From NCBI GenBank assembly GCA_024372625.1, contig CP099603.1, forward strand, positions 62,001-126,000: a DNA stretch of 64,000 nucleotides, given 5' to 3'. The notes below the pieces were generated by a model. It worked only from the letters and a program-made list of their open reading frames with translations, did no database searches and was not told where the DNA came from. Position numbers and translations under genes: made by a program. The DNA is from Comamonadaceae bacterium OTU4NAUVB1 (GTDB lineage: Bacteria; Pseudomonadota; Gammaproteobacteria; Burkholderiales; Burkholderiaceae_C). Of the stretch, positions 1 through 8,065 are shown piece after piece (the first letter of the stretch is position 1; the number at the start of each line of letters is the position of its first letter).

Positions 1-67
1 CCTGACCAACGACAACTACAAGCTCTGGGGCGAGGTGGCGCGCAGGAACGGCGTGAAGGCGGAATAG
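1..67 (+). CDS. C-terminal end of a gene cut by the window, possibly a Bug/TctC solute receptor
   Basis: Only the last 21 codons are present, ending in a TAG at 65-67. The tail reads ...YKLWGEVARRNGVKAE. Bug-family tripartite tricarboxylate receptors often end in a similar helix (a WG-x-V motif followed by a short G-I/V-K tail), so that family is the best guess, but the piece is too short to be sure. A 266-base intergenic region with regulatory palindromes separates it from the next gene. Confidence 0.4.
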   Translation, partial: LTNDNYKLWGEVARRNGVKAE

Positions 68-99
68 CTATTCCTTTGCCATCAAAACGGGTTGATGCT

Positions 100-116
100 T
101 GACAAATGTCAGACAT
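100..116. promoter_or_regulatory. Overlapping small palindromes upstream of the ABC-transporter operon
   Basis: TGACA-AA-TGTCA lies at 100-111 and overlaps the odd-centred palindrome ATGTC-A-GACAT at 106-116. Short palindromes of this kind occur as GntR/FCD-type operators. No regulator of that class lies next to it, so the role is a guess. Confidence 0.25.
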
Positions 117-230
117 GGCGCCCGCTCGCTGCTTGTCTGGCATGCCTGACCTGCAGGAACGAATCGACCCATTGCACTTCATGCGTTGGGGCAAACCCCA
201 AGCAATCAAAATTTGCTTTTTGCTAAAATA

Positions 231-242
231 TGAAGCGCTTCA
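231..242. promoter_or_regulatory. LacI-family operator, distal copy
   Basis: TGAAGCGCTTCA is a perfect 12-bp palindrome centred on GCGC, the usual core of LacI/GalR-family operators. It lies 92 bases before the receptor gene start. A LacI-family gene closes the same gene cluster at 11093-12118, which makes that protein the obvious ligand. A second related site lies at 297-309. Confidence 0.7.
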
Positions 243-296
243 AATGATGAGCTAGGGAAGATGGTAAGCATCATAGCAATCGACTCTCTCAAGAAA

Positions 297-309
297 TGAA
301 GCGCTTTCA
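297..309. promoter_or_regulatory. LacI-family operator, proximal copy
   Basis: TGAAGCGCTTTCA has the same GCGC core and TGAA/TTTCA arms as the site at 231-242, with one base of asymmetry. The two cores are 66 bp apart (about six helical turns), a spacing that would allow looping by a tetramer or two dimers. It lies 25 bases before the ATG at 334, a position suited to repression. Confidence 0.65.
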
Positions 310-333
310 ATCAATGAACTCATCGGAGACACC

Positions 334-1551
334 ATGCGGCCATTCAAGAAACTTGTCGCCTCGCTGGCATGCCTGGCCGCCGTGGCGGCCTTAACCGCGC
401 CAGCCGCTCACGCGGCGGACCTTAAGCTGGGCGCGCTGTATCCGTTCAGCGGTGGCTTGGCGCTATTGGGCGACGAGAGTTTTCGCGGCGTGCAGTTGGC
501 GGTCGACGAGCGCAACGCCGCCGGCGGTGTTAACGGCAACAAGATCGTGCTGGTCAAGGCCGATGCGGTCGATGCCAACCAGGCCGTGGGCGAGGCGCGT
601 CGCCTGACCTCAGTCGAGAACGTGACCGCCGTCTTCGGCAGCTACGCATCGGGCGTCTCGGCCGCGGCAACCCAGGTAACCGAACTGGCCGGTGTGCCGT
701 ACTTCGAACTCGGCGCGGTGGCAGACACGATCACCGGGCGCGGTATGAAGTACGTCTTCCGCAGCAACTCGACAGCCAAGAACTTCGCCGAACGCAGCAT
801 CGAGGCGGTCGTGAAAGTGGTCGCTGCGCAATTGAAGGTGGACCCGAAGTCGCTCAAGATCGCGATCATCTTCGAAGACGGTTCCTACGGCACGCTGGTG
901 AGCACCTTCCAGAAGGACGAAGCCAAGCGGCTGGGCCTGAACGTGGTCGAGAGTCAGTCGTACTCGGCCAAGAGCGTCGATCTCTCCTCGCTCATCCTCC
1001 GTTTGAAGGGCGCCGGCGCCGACGTGGTGCTGCAGACCTCCTACCAGAACGACACCGCCTTGTTTTTCAAGCAGGCGGCTAACGCCGGCTACAAGCCCAA
1101 GGCGATGATCGGCGCGGGGGGCGGCTATTCGCTCACAGACACGGCCAAGCAGCTCGGCACCGCCATCGACGGCGCCTACGACGTCGACTTCCCGCAGGAC
1201 ACCATGGCCGAGAACGGCGCACCGGGTCTGCGTGCCTTCTCGGCGGCCTACCTGAAGCAGTTCGGCACGGCGCCGCGCTCGGGCCACAGCTTGGTGAATT
1301 ACGTCGGCGCCAAGGCCTTCCTCGAAGTGCTGGCCAATGCCAAGTCGACCGACAAGGACAAGATCCGCGAAGCCGTCCTGGCCTACAAGAAGGCGCCCGG
1401 CAGCAGTGCCGCAGGCTGGGGATTCGACTTCGGCGACAACGGCCAGAACAAGTTGGCCACCACGAACCTGATGCAGTGGCAGAAGGGCAAGTTGGAAACC
1501 GTCTACCCCGAAGGCGTCGCCACGGCCAAGCCGATCGTCCGCGCCGACTGA
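334..1551 (+). CDS. ABC transporter substrate-binding protein, branched-chain amino acid type (LivJ-like)
   Basis: A 405-aa periplasmic receptor. Residues 1-28 form a Sec signal peptide (KK, hydrophobic core, AHA cleavage site), followed by the start LKLGALYPFSGGLALLGDES, typical of the Leu/Ile/Val-binding type I fold. It starts an operon with livH (61-base gap), the fused livM-livG and livF. These importers also carry many non-amino-acid ligands such as aromatic acids, urea and amides. The oxidoreductases downstream suggest an oxidisable ligand rather than an amino acid, which is an inference. Two LacI-type operators precede the gene. Confidence 0.9.
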   Translation: MRPFKKLVASLACLAAVAALTAPAAHAADLKLGALYPFSGGLALLGDESFRGVQLAVDERNAAGGVNGNKIVLVKADAVDANQAVGEARRLTSVENVTAVFGSYASGVSAAATQVTELAGVPYFELGAVADTITGRGMKYVFRSNSTAKNFAERSIEAVVKVVAAQLKVDPKSLKIAIIFEDGSYGTLVSTFQKDEAKRLGLNVVESQSYSAKSVDLSSLILRLKGAGADVVLQTSYQNDTALFFKQAANAGYKPKAMIGAGGGYSLTDTAKQLGTAIDGAYDVDFPQDTMAENGAPGLRAFSAAYLKQFGTAPRSGHSLVNYVGAKAFLEVLANAKSTDKDKIREAVLAYKKAPGSSAAGWGFDFGDNGQNKLATTNLMQWQKGKLETVYPEGVATAKPIVRAD

Positions 1552-1612
1552 GCGTCGCTCACCCGTCCAACGCTTCAGCCGTGCGCCGACCGCGCGCGGC
1601 AGGGGAGACCTC

Positions 1613-2485
1613 ATGTCCATTTTTCTCCAGCTGCTCGCGAACGGCCTGCTGCTCGGTGGCGCATACGCCATCATCAGCATCAGCCTGACGCTCATCTTTG
1701 GTGTCGTGCGCGTCGTCAACTTCGCCCACGGCGAGCTCCTGATGGTCGGCCTGTACGCCACCTGGTTCATCGCCTCACACACCGGCATGCATCCGTATGC
1801 GACGGTTGTTCCGGTCGCGTTGCTGCTGCTGGTGATCGGCGCGGCGATGCAGCGCTTCATCATCCAGCCGCTGCTGTCGGCCGAACCCCACATCCAGATC
1901 TTCGCGACGGTCGGCGTGTCGACCGCGCTGTTAAACCTGGCGCTGATGATTTTCGGTGCCGACGTCCGCAGCGTCCAGCCCAGCTTCGGCGCCGACGCCT
2001 TCCAGCTCGGGCCGATCAGCATCGTCACCGGCCAGCTGATCACCTTCGTCGTCGCGCTGCTCGTGGCGCTGGGCGTGTACCTCTTCCTTCAGCACACCTT
2101 CACAGGTCGCGGTTTCCGTGCGCTGGCGCAGAACCGCGCGGCTGCCGCACTGATGGGCGTGAACGTCAACAAGGCCTACATCCTGGTCTTCGCGCTCGGC
2201 ACGTCGCTGCTCGGACTGGCGTCGGGACTGCTGGCGGTTCAGTACCCGGTGTTCCCGACCGTGGGCCAGTACTTCGTGCTAACGGCCTTCGTCGTCGTCG
2301 TGCTCGGCGGGCTGGGCAGCTTGCCCGGCGCGGTGGTCGGCTCGCTGTTCATCGGGCTCATCGACAGCTTCGCGGGCTTCTACGTCGGCTCGGATCTGAA
2401 GGAGGTCGTGTACTTCGTGATCTTCCTGGTGATCCTGACCGTGCGCCCGACCGGGCTCTTCGGTCTCGGCCGCGGTTCCGAATAG
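1613..2485 (+). CDS. livH: Branched-chain-type ABC transporter permease LivH
   Basis: A 290-aa inner-membrane permease made almost entirely of hydrophobic helices. It has the LivH-type start (GLLLGGAYAIISISLTLIFG) and the conserved stretch around VNFAHGELLMVG. The C-terminal GGLGSLPGAVVGSLFIGLIDS segment matches the EAA-like loop that contacts the ATPase. GGGGAGA ahead of the ATG serves as ribosome binding site. It pairs with the permease half of the next protein to form the heterodimeric channel. Confidence 0.92.
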   Translation: MSIFLQLLANGLLLGGAYAIISISLTLIFGVVRVVNFAHGELLMVGLYATWFIASHTGMHPYATVVPVALLLLVIGAAMQRFIIQPLLSAEPHIQIFATVGVSTALLNLALMIFGADVRSVQPSFGADAFQLGPISIVTGQLITFVVALLVALGVYLFLQHTFTGRGFRALAQNRAAAALMGVNVNKAYILVFALGTSLLGLASGLLAVQYPVFPTVGQYFVLTAFVVVVLGGLGSLPGAVVGSLFIGLIDSFAGFYVGSDLKEVVYFVIFLVILTVRPTGLFGLGRGSE

Positions 2486-2504
2486 CCGAAACAGGGCTCA
2501 AGCC

Positions 2505-4304
2505 ATGATCTTTCCAAGAATGACCCATCCGCGCGCCTATGTCGGCGCCGCGGCGCTGCTGACGCTCCTGGTCGCACCGCTCCTCATCAACTCGCCCTTC
2601 GTCTATCACCTCGCCGTCCAGGTCTGCATCTTCGGTGCGCTGGCGACGGCATGGAACATCGTCGGCGGCTATGCCGGGCAGCTCTCGCTCGGTCATGCGG
2701 TTTTCTACGCCATCGGCGGCTACGTCACGACCATGCTGGTGATCCACTTCGGCCTCTCGCCGTGGATCGGCATGTTCGGCGGGGCGGCCGTCGCGGTCGT
2801 CGCGGCGCTGGTCATCGCCTACCCGACGCTGCGGCTGCGGGGACCGTTCTTCGCGCTGGCGACCATCGCCTTCCTCGAAGTCTGCAAGCTTCTCGTCATC
2901 CACTTCGAGGGCTTCACCGGCGGCTCCGCCGGCCTGAACGTGCCGCTCAACATCGGTCTGAAGTGGATGATCTTCCGGGAAAAGTGGGCCTACCTGGCGA
3001 TCGCCTTCGGCTTCCTCGCGGTCACGCTGTGGATCAGCTGGGTCATCCGCTACTCGCGTTTCGGCTTCTACCTGATCGCCGTGCGCGAGCGCGAGGACGC
3101 AGCTCGCGCCGTGGGGGTGAATGCCGTCCGCGTGAAGATCGCCGCGGCGGTCATTTCCGCCGCGCTCACCAGCTTTCTCGGCGCCTTCCATGCGATGTAC
3201 CTGACCTTCCTGGAGCCGTCCGCCGCGTTCTCGCTCGAACTCTCGATCCAGATCGCGATGTTCGCGCTGATCGGCGGCCTGGGCACCGTGGCCGGCCCGC
3301 TGCTCGGCACGGTGCTGGTGCTGCCGGCCGCGGAGCTGTCGCGCGGCTGGCTCAGCGCGCTGGGCAACGGCACGCACGGCTTCGTGTACGGCGTGGTGCT
3401 GGTGCTGGTGGTGCTGTTCTTCCCTCGCGGTCTCGTCGGCCACCTGGGCGGACGGGCGCTGGCGCTGATCGACCGGCTGCCGGGCGCACGCAAGGTCGCG
3501 GCCGCATCGGCGCCGGTGTCCACCGCGGTGCGGTCCGAGCCGACTGCCGCTCGACTGGGTCAGCCGCTTCTCATCGCCGAAGGTCTGCAGAAGCGTTTCG
3601 GTGGATTGCAGGCGACGGACAACGTCTCGCTGACGCTGCACGAAGGCGAGATCCTCGGCGTGATCGGGCCGAACGGCGCCGGCAAGACGACCGTCTTCAA
3701 CCAGCTGTCGGGTTTCATCGCGCCGGATGCCGGTACGGTCAAGGTGCGGCTGGCCAGTGGCGAATGGGCGCAACCCACGTCGCCGGAAGCGTTCGCGCAG
3801 AACGGCGTCGGGCGCACCTTCCAGATCGTGCAGCCGTTCTCCGGTCTGTCGGTGCGCGAGAACATCATGCTGGGCGCCTTCATGCGCACGCAGAACACCG
3901 CCGAAGCCGAAGCCATCGCCCGCCGGGTCGCCGAATTGACGGACCTGACAAGCCTGCTCGACCATGAAGCGCGTGGCCTCACGGTCGGCGGCATGAAGCG
4001 GCTCGAAGTGGCGCGCGCGCTGGCCACCGGACCGAAGGTGCTGCTGCTCGACGAAGTGCTCGCCGGGCTGAACCCGACCGACGTGACGCGGGCCATCCAG
4101 ATGATCCGCAACATCCGCGATTCGGGCGTGTCGGTGCTCATGATCGAGCACCTGATGCAGGCCACCATGGCGCTGTCCGATCGCATCATCGTCATCAACG
4201 CCGGCAAGCTGTTGCGCGAAGGCAAACCCGCCGACGTGGTCAACGATCCGGCCGTCATTGAAGCCTATCTGGGCAAGGGGTACCTCGATGCTCAAACTGC
4301 GTGA
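2505..4304 (+). CDS. Fused ABC permease-ATPase (LivM-LivG)
   Basis: A 599-aa fusion. Residues 1 to about 330 are a LivM-type permease with multiple membrane helices and the motif GGLGTVAGPLLG. A linker of about 25 residues follows. Residues from about 350 form a LivG-type ATPase with Walker A GPNGAGKTT, a signature region GGMKRLEVARAL in place of LSGGQ, Walker B VLLLDEVLAGL and the switch His in MIEHLM. LivM and LivG are separate in E. coli; fused forms are known in Burkholderiales. The 3' end overlaps livF by 17 bases, so translation is probably coupled. Confidence 0.92.
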   Translation: MIFPRMTHPRAYVGAAALLTLLVAPLLINSPFVYHLAVQVCIFGALATAWNIVGGYAGQLSLGHAVFYAIGGYVTTMLVIHFGLSPWIGMFGGAAVAVVAALVIAYPTLRLRGPFFALATIAFLEVCKLLVIHFEGFTGGSAGLNVPLNIGLKWMIFREKWAYLAIAFGFLAVTLWISWVIRYSRFGFYLIAVREREDAARAVGVNAVRVKIAAAVISAALTSFLGAFHAMYLTFLEPSAAFSLELSIQIAMFALIGGLGTVAGPLLGTVLVLPAAELSRGWLSALGNGTHGFVYGVVLVLVVLFFPRGLVGHLGGRALALIDRLPGARKVAAASAPVSTAVRSEPTAARLGQPLLIAEGLQKRFGGLQATDNVSLTLHEGEILGVIGPNGAGKTTVFNQLSGFIAPDAGTVKVRLASGEWAQPTSPEAFAQNGVGRTFQIVQPFSGLSVRENIMLGAFMRTQNTAEAEAIARRVAELTDLTSLLDHEARGLTVGGMKRLEVARALATGPKVLLLDEVLAGLNPTDVTRAIQMIRNIRDSGVSVLMIEHLMQATMALSDRIIVINAGKLLREGKPADVVNDPAVIEAYLGKGYLDAQTA

Positions 4305-4992
4305 TATCAGCGCCGGCTACGGCAAGAGCGAAGTGCTGCGAGGCGTTTCGCTGGACGTGCAGCAGGGCGAGGTCGTGACGCTCGTCGGCGCCAACGGTGC
4401 CGGCAAGACGACCACGCTCAAGACCCTGTGCGGCCTGCTCCATTCCACCGGGGGAAGCATCGAGTTCGAGGGCCGGACGCTTTCGGGTAAGGCGCCGCAC
4501 GAGATCGTCGAACTCGGCATCAGCATGGTGCCCGAGGGGCGCCAGCTGTTCCCATTCCTGACGGTGCAGGAAAACCTGCTGATGGGCGCCTACAAGCGCT
4601 CGGCCCGCAGCGTGCGCGACCAGAGCTTGGCGGAGGTGCTGAAGATATTTCCCCGCGTCCGGGAGCGGCTGCCGCAGCTGGCTGGATCGCTTTCTGGCGG
4701 CGAGCAGCAGATGGTGGCAATAGCGCGCGGCATGATGGCTGGACCGAAGCTGCTGATCATGGACGAGCCATCGCTGGGCCTGTCGCCGCTGCTCGTGGAA
4801 CAGATGTTCGACGTGGTCCGTCTGGTCGCCTCGCGCGGCACGACGGTGCTGCTGGTCGAACAGAACGTGTTCCACACCCTGAAGCTGGCCGACCGCGGCT
4901 ACGTGCTTGAGAACGGCACCATCACGCTGACCGGCACGGGCAGCGAACTGCTGGCCAACCCACATGTGCGGCGCGCCTACCTAGGGCACTGA
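4288..4992 (+). CDS. livF: ABC transporter ATP-binding protein LivF
   Basis: A 234-aa second ATPase of the importer. Walker A GANGAGKTT, signature LSGGEQQMVAIARGMM, Walker B LLIMDEPSLGLSP and switch His-equivalent region LLVEQN are all visible. An upstream in-frame ATG at 4258 would add ten residues, but the ATG at 4288 gives the family-typical start MLKLRDISAGYG and is chosen. It overlaps the fused permease-ATPase gene by 17 bases and is followed after one base by the SDR gene, showing one operon. Confidence 0.93.
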   Translation: MLKLRDISAGYGKSEVLRGVSLDVQQGEVVTLVGANGAGKTTTLKTLCGLLHSTGGSIEFEGRTLSGKAPHEIVELGISMVPEGRQLFPFLTVQENLLMGAYKRSARSVRDQSLAEVLKIFPRVRERLPQLAGSLSGGEQQMVAIARGMMAGPKLLIMDEPSLGLSPLLVEQMFDVVRLVASRGTTVLLVEQNVFHTLKLADRGYVLENGTITLTGTGSELLANPHVRRAYLGH

Positions 4993-4993
4993 A

Positions 4994-5779
4994 ATGACGT
5001 CGACAAATTCAACGGATCGCCTGCACGCCGGTCGCGTGGTGCTGGTCACCGGCGCGGCGGGCGGCATCGGCTCGGCGCTCGCCGAAGCTTACGTATGCGA
5101 TGACGCCGCGGTCGGCCTGGTCGACTTCGACGCGGCGGCTGGACAGGCGCTGGCCGACCGGCTCTCCGACGCCGGCCACCGTGTGCATTTCGCGCAGGCC
5201 GACGTGGCCGACTACGACGCTTGCGCCGCGGCCTGCGCTGGCATCGAAGCCGCGCTCGGCGCGATCGACACGGTCGTCAACAACGCGGGCATCTCGCCCA
5301 AGCACGCGGGCAAACCGGCGCCAATCTGGCAAATGGATCCCTCGGAGTGGCACCGTGTGATCGACGTCAACGTCCACAGCGTCTTCAACTTCGTGCGAAT
5401 CCTCTCGCCCGGCATGGTGGAGCGCCGGTTCGGCCGCATCGTGTCGATGTCGTCGGTCGCCGGCAAGGCCTACCTCGACATCGTGGCCGCGCACTACGGC
5501 ACGACCAAGGCCGCGCTGATCGGCATGACGCGCCACCTGGCCGGCGAGCTCGGGCCGTACGGCATCACCGTGAATGCGCTCGCCCCGGGCCGCATCGACA
5601 CGCCCATGGTCGCCGGCGCGCCGCGCGCGGCCAACGACGCGGTCATCGACGTCACGCCGCTGCGGCGGCTCGGCAAGCCGGCCGAAGTGGCCAATGCCTG
5701 CGTGTTCCTCACGTCGCCGAAGGCCGACTTTGTCACTGGTCAGGTGATCGACATCGCTGGCGGCTGGTTGATGACCTGA
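4994..5779 (+). CDS. SDR-family NAD(P)-dependent oxidoreductase
   Basis: A 261-aa classical short-chain dehydrogenase/reductase. It has the cofactor motif TGAAGGIGSALAE near residue 20, NNAG, the catalytic Ser in SMSSVAG, and a YxxxK motif (YGTTK), with the FabG-like end GQVIDIAGGW. Such enzymes oxidise secondary alcohols to ketones or reduce the ketone. The start is one base after the livF stop. In this cluster it probably performs the first or second oxidation of the imported substrate, but the substrate cannot be read from the sequence. Confidence 0.88.
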   Translation: MTSTNSTDRLHAGRVVLVTGAAGGIGSALAEAYVCDDAAVGLVDFDAAAGQALADRLSDAGHRVHFAQADVADYDACAAACAGIEAALGAIDTVVNNAGISPKHAGKPAPIWQMDPSEWHRVIDVNVHSVFNFVRILSPGMVERRFGRIVSMSSVAGKAYLDIVAAHYGTTKAALIGMTRHLAGELGPYGITVNALAPGRIDTPMVAGAPRAANDAVIDVTPLRRLGKPAEVANACVFLTSPKADFVTGQVIDIAGGWLMT

Positions 5780-5802
5780 CATTCACATCATTTGGACGAC
5801 CG

Positions 5803-7248
5803 ATGACTGCACAACTGAACATGAATTTCATTGCCGGCGACTGGCTCGCCGGCACCGACGTGAACCGCAACATCAACCCTTCGGACACCAGCGACGTAGT
5901 CGGTGAATACGCGCGGGCTGACGAGAAGCAGACGCTTCAGGCCATCGACGCGGCTTTCGATGCCCGAACGACATGGCAGCGGAAAACGGCCGAGGAGCGC
6001 TCCGACGCGCTGGACCGCATCGGCACCGAAATCCTCGCGCGTCGCGACGAACTGGGCCGGTTGCTGTCGCGCGAAGAGGGCAAGACCCTGGTCGAAGGCA
6101 TCGGCGAGGCGACGCGGGCCGGCAGGGTGTTCAAGTTCTTTGCCGGCGAGGCGTTGCGCCTGGGTGGCGAGAAGCTGGCCTCGATCCGCGTCGGCGTCGA
6201 GGTTGATGTGGTGCGCGAAGCCGAAGGCGTGATCGGCATCATCACGCCTTGGAATTTTCCGATCGCGATTCCGGCCTGGAAGATCGCCCCGGCGCTGGCT
6301 TATGGGAATACGGTCGTCTTCAAGCCGGCCGATCTCGTGCCCGGCAGCGCTTGGGCACTGGCCGAGATCATCGTGCGGGCCGGCGCTTTGCCGGCCGGCG
6401 TGTTCAACCTGGTGATGGGCGCCGGCTCCAAGGTCGGCGATGCCATGGTGACTTCGCCCAAGGTGCGCGCGATGACCTTCACCGGCTCGACCAGCACCGG
6501 GCGCCAGATCGGTCTGCGCTGCATGGAGCGTGGCGCCAAGGTGCAGCTGGAGATGGGCGGCAAGAACCCGCTGGTCATCCTCGACGACGCCAATCTCGAC
6601 CAGGCTGTGTCGGTCGCGGTCAACGGATCCTTCTTTTCGACCGGCCAACGCTGCACCGGCTCCAGCCGCCTCGTGGTGCAAGCGGGTGTCCACGACCGCT
6701 TCGTCGCCGCCATGGTCGAGCGCATGGCCGCACTGCGAATCGACTACGCCTTGAAGGACGGCACCGACATCGGTCCCGTGGCGTCGCAGGACCAGCTGGA
6801 CCAGGACCTGTTCTACATCGCGAACGCGAAGGAAGAGGGCGGCCGCATCGTGGCCGGCGGGGAGTTGCTTCAGCGCGAGCACCAGGGCTTCTACCTCTCT
6901 CCTGCGCTGATCACTGAAACGCACAACGCGATGCGGGTCAATCGCGAAGAGGTGTTCGGCCCGGTGGCCAGCGTGATCCGTGTGAAGGACTACGAGGAAG
7001 CGCTCGCGGTAGCCAACGACACCGACTTCGGTCTCTCGTCCGGCATCTGCACGACTTCGCTCAAGTACGCCTCGGACTTCAAGCGCAACTCGACGGCAGG
7101 CATGGTGATGGTCAACGTGCCGACTGCCGGCGTGGACTACCACGCCCCGTTCGGCGGCCGCAAGGGATCGAGCTACGGCTCGCGCGAGCAGGGTTCGTAT
7201 GCACGCGAGTTCTACACGTCGGTCAAGACCACCTACACGCAGGCCTGA
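5803..7248 (+). CDS. Aldehyde dehydrogenase, alpha-ketoglutarate semialdehyde dehydrogenase type
   Basis: A 481-aa NAD(P)-dependent aldehyde dehydrogenase. The catalytic Cys is in GQRCTGSS, the general-base Glu in LEMGGKNP, the cofactor loop in FTGSTSTG, and the oxyanion Asn in TPWNFP. Overall length and the ends match 2,5-dioxovalerate (alpha-ketoglutarate semialdehyde) dehydrogenases of sugar-acid and hydroxyproline pathways; succinate semialdehyde dehydrogenase is the main alternative. The reading frame is open upstream, but the ATG at 5803, 23 bases after the SDR stop, gives the family start. A close truncated paralogue lies at 45990-47249. Confidence 0.88.
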   Translation: MTAQLNMNFIAGDWLAGTDVNRNINPSDTSDVVGEYARADEKQTLQAIDAAFDARTTWQRKTAEERSDALDRIGTEILARRDELGRLLSREEGKTLVEGIGEATRAGRVFKFFAGEALRLGGEKLASIRVGVEVDVVREAEGVIGIITPWNFPIAIPAWKIAPALAYGNTVVFKPADLVPGSAWALAEIIVRAGALPAGVFNLVMGAGSKVGDAMVTSPKVRAMTFTGSTSTGRQIGLRCMERGAKVQLEMGGKNPLVILDDANLDQAVSVAVNGSFFSTGQRCTGSSRLVVQAGVHDRFVAAMVERMAALRIDYALKDGTDIGPVASQDQLDQDLFYIANAKEEGGRIVAGGELLQREHQGFYLSPALITETHNAMRVNREEVFGPVASVIRVKDYEEALAVANDTDFGLSSGICTTSLKYASDFKRNSTAGMVMVNVPTAGVDYHAPFGGRKGSSYGSREQGSYAREFYTSVKTTYTQA

Positions 7249-7249
7249 C

Positions 7250-8065
7250 ATGACGCACATCACCGGCAATACGCAGGTCTTCGGCATCTTGGCCGATCCG
7301 ATCCATCACGTCAAAACGCCACAAGGCATCAACCGGCTGTTTGACGACAACGGTTTCGAGGGCGTCATGGTGCCGATCCACGTCGGCGCCGATGATCTGG
7401 CGAGCGTGGTGCAGGGGCTGCGCCGCATGAAGAACTTCGGCGGCTTCGTCGTTACCGTGCCACACAAGACGGCCATGCCGGCGCTGTGCGACGAACTCAC
7501 GTCGGCGGCGGCGCGGATCGGCGCGGTCAATGTCGTGCGACGTAACGCGGACGGAAAGCTCGTCGGCGCGATCCTCGACGGCGAAGGCTTTGTCGCAGGA
7601 TTGCGCAGCGTCGACATCGAGCCGTCCGGACGCAGCGCCTACCTGGCCGGCGCCGGCGGTGCAGCAAGCGCCATTGCCTATGCACTGGCGCAGTCCGGCG
7701 TGGCGCGTCTGACCATCGCCAACCGCACCACGGCCAAGGCTGTCGAACTGGTCACGCGGATGCGAGAGGATTTCCCCGGCCTGGCGCTGACGGTTGGCTC
7801 CGGCGATCCGTCGGATCACGAACTGGTTGTCAATGCTACGTCCCTCGGTCTGCGCGAAGGCGATGCGCTTCCGCTGGATATCGACCGACTGACGCCCGAC
7901 CAAACGGTGGCTGAGATCATCATGCAGCCGGTTGAGACACCGCTGCTGCGCATCGCCGCCGCAAAGGGATGCCGGGTGCACTACGGCGCGCCGATGCTGG
8001 CGACCCAGATTGCGCTGATGGCCGCCTTCATGCGCGGCGCACAAACCGAGGAGAAGCCTGAATGA
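7250..8065 (+). CDS. Shikimate dehydrogenase-like protein (AroE/YdiB family) with altered substrate motif
   Basis: A 271-aa two-domain AroE-family protein. The catalytic Lys is in VTVPHK, the DG of the substrate site is in LDGEGF, and the cofactor loop is GAGGAASA. The usual N-terminal S-x-S pair that binds the shikimate carboxylate is V21-K22-T23 here, and the usual NTDG is ILDG. That points to a substrate other than shikimate. Its place inside a catabolic operon also argues against a role in aromatic amino acid synthesis. It starts one base after the aldehyde dehydrogenase stop and overlaps the next gene by ATGA. Confidence 0.85.
   Translation: MTHITGNTQVFGILADPIHHVKTPQGINRLFDDNGFEGVMVPIHVGADDLASVVQGLRRMKNFGGFVVTVPHKTAMPALCDELTSAAARIGAVNVVRRNADGKLVGAILDGEGFVAGLRSVDIEPSGRSAYLAGAGGAASAIAYALAQSGVARLTIANRTTAKAVELVTRMREDFPGLALTVGSGDPSDHELVVNATSLGLREGDALPLDIDRLTPDQTVAEIIMQPVETPLLRIAAAKGCRVHYGAPMLATQIALMAAFMRGAQTEEKPE

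Noticed and set aside
186..201. Hairpin TTGGGG-CAAA-CCCCAA as a terminator of the first partial gene
   Set aside because: The stem is only 6 bp and no T-run follows; kept only as a weak structure.
2358..4295. 645-codon open frame on the minus strand
   Set aside because: It mirrors the livH/livM-livG coding region in high-GC DNA; composition is dominated by His, Arg, Gln and Asp with no recognisable domain.
5221..5802. Upstream extension of the aldehyde dehydrogenase frame
   Set aside because: It overlaps the SDR gene in another frame with Arg-rich nonsense; the ATG at 5803 fits the family start.
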